Shown one piece after another: positions 6,868 through 9,160 of a stretch of 9,160 nt of DNA; position 1 is the first letter of the stretch; each line of letters begins with the position of its first letter. The notes below the pieces were generated by a model. That model worked only from the letters and a program-made list of their open reading frames with translations. It was not told where the DNA came from and did not search any database. The DNA is taken from positions 1-9,160 of the forward strand of contig CAJTPF010000006.1 in NCBI GenBank assembly GCA_910578175.1, given 5' to 3'. The DNA comes from an uncultured Lachnospiraceae bacterium. Lineage in GTDB: Bacteria; Bacillota; Clostridia; Lachnospirales; Lachnospiraceae. The translations under genes and the position numbers were made by a program.

Positions 6868-8061
6868 ATGTTAGTACAGTTTATGTTAAAGAATGTTTTA
6901 TCTTTTAAAGAAGAAACAATATTAGATATGACAGCAATTAATGCATATAAAGAACACGAATGTAATTTGATAAATAATGGAACAAAAGAAAAGTTTCTAA
7001 GGGTTGCGGCAATCTATGGAGCTAATGCAAGCGGAAAATCGAATTTAAACATAGCAATGCGGTTGTTTCAATTGATTATTACAGAATCATTTAATAATGC
7101 AGATAAAGATGGAAGGGTGGCAATTGAAAAATATTATCATCCTTTTCGATTTGATAATAATGAGGAAAATTCGGAATTTCAGATTATAGAAATTTTAGGA
7201 GAATATGAATATAAATATGGATTTGAGTATAATTCGGAAAGTATTGTTAGTGAATGGATGTATCGTAAAAATATAAATACAAAAAGAAATACTGTGATTT
7301 TAGAAAGGATGGGAAACACTATTCAATTAGGTGCGACTGTTCGAAAAGAATGTGAAGTGTATCAGGAACAAATTCCTACAGAAACACTGGCATTATCATT
7401 TTTTAACAGATTAAATTTAAAAACAGACATTTTTAATGTAATGTATAGTGGGATAATGGATACGCTTGTGGCGGATGCAGATTTTTATGAGGAATCAAAA
7501 ATAATTGAGACATTTCTACCGGAAGTTATTGATGAAGAAAAAGAAAAATTGATTAATTTTTTGGAAGCAATTGATACGGGAATTAAAGATATTCAGTACC
7601 TGAAAGATGGAGATGATTTTAAATTTCTGACTACGCATTTAGGGAAAGATGAAAAGAGATATAATATTAGTTTATATGATGAGTCAGCAGGAACAGTGAA
7701 AAGTATTATTATATATATGTATGCAAGAGTGGCTATTGTGATGAATGCCTCAATGTTTATTGATGAATTGAATGTAAAATTGCATCCGCTATTGTTAAAG
7801 TTTATAGTTGATTTATTTTATGAACAAAATACCACTGCGCAATTGATTTATACAACACATGATACAACATTGATGGATAAAAAGTTTTTTAGAAGAGACC
7901 AAATTTGGTTTGTTCAAAAAGATGAGTATGGATATTCAGAATTGTCAGCATTGTCAGATTTTAAAGTCAGATCAGATGCTTCCTTTGAAAAAGATTATCT
8001 GGCAGGTGTATATGGAGGGATTCCGTTTCTAAAGGAGTTTGATATGAAAGAGGGTGAATAG
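6868..8061 (+). CDS. AAA/ABC-type ATPase of an RloA/AbiLi-like defence pair
   Basis: A 397-residue cytoplasmic ATPase of the SMC/OLD-like ABC group (AAA_15/AAA_21-type proteins). The Walker A loop GANASGKS is at residues 51-58, behind the typical N-terminus VQFMLKNVLSFKEE. A signature-like ESAGT lies at 272-276, Walker B FIDE ends in D299-E300 followed by the KLHP D-loop region, and the switch histidine is H331 in TTHD. The end, with RRDQIWFVQKD and YLAGVYGGIP, is characteristic of the RloA-like ATPases that travel with RloB. No membrane segment is seen. Its partner gene begins on the next base. In such pairs (lactococcal AbiL; Campylobacter rloA/rloB near type I restriction genes; by analogy PARIS) the ATPase is thought to sense infection and control the TOPRIM partner. 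This locus shows no restriction genes. GC content is clearly below that of nifJ. The family assignment is firm; the defence role is inferred from it. Confidence 0.88.
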   Translation: MLVQFMLKNVLSFKEETILDMTAINAYKEHECNLINNGTKEKFLRVAAIYGANASGKSNLNIAMRLFQLIITESFNNADKDGRVAIEKYYHPFRFDNNEENSEFQIIEILGEYEYKYGFEYNSESIVSEWMYRKNINTKRNTVILERMGNTIQLGATVRKECEVYQEQIPTETLALSFFNRLNLKTDIFNVMYSGIMDTLVADADFYEESKIIETFLPEVIDEEKEKLINFLEAIDTGIKDIQYLKDGDDFKFLTTHLGKDEKRYNISLYDESAGTVKSIIIYMYARVAIVMNASMFIDELNVKLHPLLLKFIVDLFYEQNTTAQLIYTTHDTTLMDKKFFRRDQIWFVQKDEYGYSELSALSDFKVRSDASFEKDYLAGVYGGIPFLKEFDMKEGE

Positions 8062-8745
8062 ATGGGGGCAGATGATTTGTTTAAAAAACGAAGAGAGGCG
8101 AGAAAGCAAAGGCTGCATGAATACAAAACTCCAAAAGCAAATTCATTTCTAATAGTAACAGAAGGTAAATGTACAGAACCTTTATACTTTAAAGGAATGC
8201 AAAAGCTGATTAAAACAAAAATTGGCGGTATGATTGAAGTTATTGAGGCTCCGCATATTGATATTCATGGGGAGGGCTGTTCGACCGGTAAATTAATTGA
8301 AATTACGGAACGTATTGTGAAAGAGGCAAAGATTATTTATCAGAATGTATGGGTAGTATTTGATAAAGATGAATTTAATGACTTTGATCAGGCTATTAAA
8401 GATGGAATAGCTAAAGGGTATAAAATTGCCTGGAGTAATCAGTCTTTTGAATATTGGCTATATTTACATTTTAATTATAGTGATTCAGCTCTTCATAGAG
8501 AGGACTGGAATATAAAGCTGGATGAAATTTTTAAAGAGTATAATTTAGGAAATGGTATGTATCAAAAGAATTATGAAGATATATACAATATGGTAAATAT
8601 TTATGATGGGGTTAATACTGCGATAAAAAATGCTAAACGAAGGATGGCGGATTTTGAAAAAGAGGGAGGAAAACCATCAGAGTATAATCCGGGTACAACG
8701 GTGTATAAATTAGTGGAAAAATTAAAGTATTATTTAAGTGAATAA
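8062..8745 (+). CDS. rloB: RloB-family TOPRIM-like protein (AbiLii-like)
   Basis: A 227-residue protein with the hallmarks of the RloB family. A basic N-terminus is followed by FLIVTEGKCTEPLYF (E34 in the TEG motif), VVFDKDE (D101, D103) and SNQSFEYWLYLHF (~125-137). NPGTTVYKLVEKL lies near the C-terminus. E34 with D101/D103 fits the metal-binding Glu and Asp-x-Asp of a TOPRIM-type nuclease fold, so it is the probable effector of the pair, possibly cutting nucleic acid when released or activated by the ATPase. The start codon directly follows the TAG of the ATPase gene. Its ribosome site, AAAGAGGGTG, lies inside the end of that gene, so the two are almost surely translationally coupled and made in a fixed ratio. 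The length is close to that of known family members. The substrate is unknown. Base composition is as AT-rich as the ATPase gene. Confidence 0.88.
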   Translation: MGADDLFKKRREARKQRLHEYKTPKANSFLIVTEGKCTEPLYFKGMQKLIKTKIGGMIEVIEAPHIDIHGEGCSTGKLIEITERIVKEAKIIYQNVWVVFDKDEFNDFDQAIKDGIAKGYKIAWSNQSFEYWLYLHFNYSDSALHREDWNIKLDEIFKEYNLGNGMYQKNYEDIYNMVNIYDGVNTAIKNAKRRMADFEKEGGKPSEYNPGTTVYKLVEKLKYYLSE

Positions 8746-8757
8746 ATATGCATTTTG

Positions 8758-8808
8758 AAAAAAGAGTACCGCATAAGCGACGGTTTCGCCAATGCGGTAT
8801 TCTTTTTT
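8758..8808. terminator. Bidirectional intrinsic terminator between convergent genes
   Basis: TACCGCAT (8767-8774) pairs with ATGCGGTA (8792-8799), and an inner GCGA (8777-8780) pairs with TCGC (8786-8789). The stem continues outward: AAAAAAGAG (8758-8766) pairs with TTCTTTTTT (8800-8808) with only one G-T pair. Each strand therefore reads as a hairpin followed by a T-run. It ends the rloB operon on the plus strand, 12 bases past its stop, and the helix-turn-helix gene on the minus strand, one base past its stop. Confidence 0.9.
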
Positions 8809-8809
8809 A

Positions 8810-9160
8810 TTATCTTTTTTTCGTATTCGCTAATTGGTCCAGTTCTTTTAATATTCTGTGTATATGATGTAGCTGTTCGGGAGTAAAAGTTTCCAGCAGC
8901 ATAATGATATCTGTTACTTCTGAAATACATTCAATGGACGGATAGACAGTATAGTCAAATTCATTAAAAAGTTCAGAAAATGTAATGCCCAGTGCAGAGG
9001 CAATATTTTCTAAAATCGAGAGGGTGGGGTTTCTCTGTCCCCGTTCGATCTGTCCAATGTAATTGGTGGTTATGTCGGCGGCTTCTGCCAGTTCTTCCTG
9101 GCTGATGCCTTTTTCGGTACGGATGTATTTGATCCGTTTTCCGATGATTTCGTTTAATTT
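8810..9160 (-). CDS. XRE-family HTH transcriptional regulator, 5' end outside window
   Basis: The minus strand is open from the window edge at 9160 to a TAA at 8812-8810, giving 116 residues. It begins KLNEIIGKRIKYIRTEKGIS and continues with a classic HTH_3/Cro-C1 fold: SQEELAEAADI, then the recognition helix around TTNYIGQIERG, then NPTLSILENIASALGI and SELF. About 45 further residues include a likely helix (TPEQLHHIHRILKELDQL) before the tail ANTKKR. Since family members begin just before such a first helix, probably only the start codon and a few residues are missing. It is a small DNA-binding repressor or regulator of unknown target. It converges on the rloB operon and shares its terminator, so its position gives no sign that it controls that operon. 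It is more GC-rich than the ATPase/RloB genes. Confidence 0.88.
   Translation of the reverse strand, partial: KLNEIIGKRIKYIRTEKGISQEELAEAADITTNYIGQIERGQRNPTLSILENIASALGITFSELFNEFDYTVYPSIECISEVTDIIMLLETFTPEQLHHIHRILKELDQLANTKKR

Noticed and set aside
7756..7785. Apparently altered Walker B/D-loop (DELNVKLHP) as a sign of an inactive ATPase
   Set aside because: The catalytic D299-E300 are intact, and variation between the Glu and the LHP is normal in this ATPase group.
8730..8930. Minus-strand open frame of 66 codons over the end of the window
   Set aside because: It lies in a different frame from the clear helix-turn-helix protein at 8810-9160 and reads through the bidirectional terminator.

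Overview
The window looks like a chromosomal segment of a low-to-moderate GC Firmicute, most likely a Lachnospiraceae-type member of the Clostridia. This is inferred from the single-chain pyruvate:ferredoxin oxidoreductase of anaerobes, strong AGGAGG ribosome binding sites, TG-extended -10 promoters, and a surface protein with a Thr/Pro/Glu stalk and a KTGD-type sorting tail. No species can be named from sequence alone.

Layout from left to right. (1) Bases 1-2903 hold a single-gene unit: an extended -10 promoter, a leader with a long AT-rich inverted repeat, a 908-residue secreted and wall-anchored adhesin-like protein, and an intrinsic terminator. The protein has a signal peptide, an L-type (legume-like) lectin domain with its metal and sugar residues, two tandem copies of a ~195-residue repeat module, a TPE-rich stalk and a sortase-like tail. 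(2) Bases 2904-3152 are a regulatory region for the next gene, with one strong promoter, one weaker candidate promoter and an inverted repeat. (3) Bases 3153-6704 encode complete pyruvate:ferredoxin oxidoreductase (nifJ/por, 1183 aa) with all expected cofactor ligands, closed by a strong terminator. (4) Bases 6816-8745 form a self-contained two-gene operon of clearly lower GC: an ABC/AAA-type ATPase followed, with no intergenic base, by an RloB-family TOPRIM-like protein. This pairing matches the RloA/RloB, or AbiL-like, phage-defence arrangement. (5) At 8758-8808 lies a terminator that reads well on both strands. (6) Bases 8810-9160 on the minus strand hold a 5'-truncated XRE-family helix-turn-helix regulator that runs off the window edge.

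The genes do not form one pathway. nifJ is central anaerobic metabolism (pyruvate to acetyl-CoA, CO2 and reduced ferredoxin) and the lectin protein acts at the cell surface. The ATPase/RloB pair is an accessory, probably acquired, defence cassette slotted between two terminators downstream of nifJ. That cassette is the most interesting part of the window. The lectin domain, with an apparent insertion inside its metal-binding loop, is the next most unusual item.
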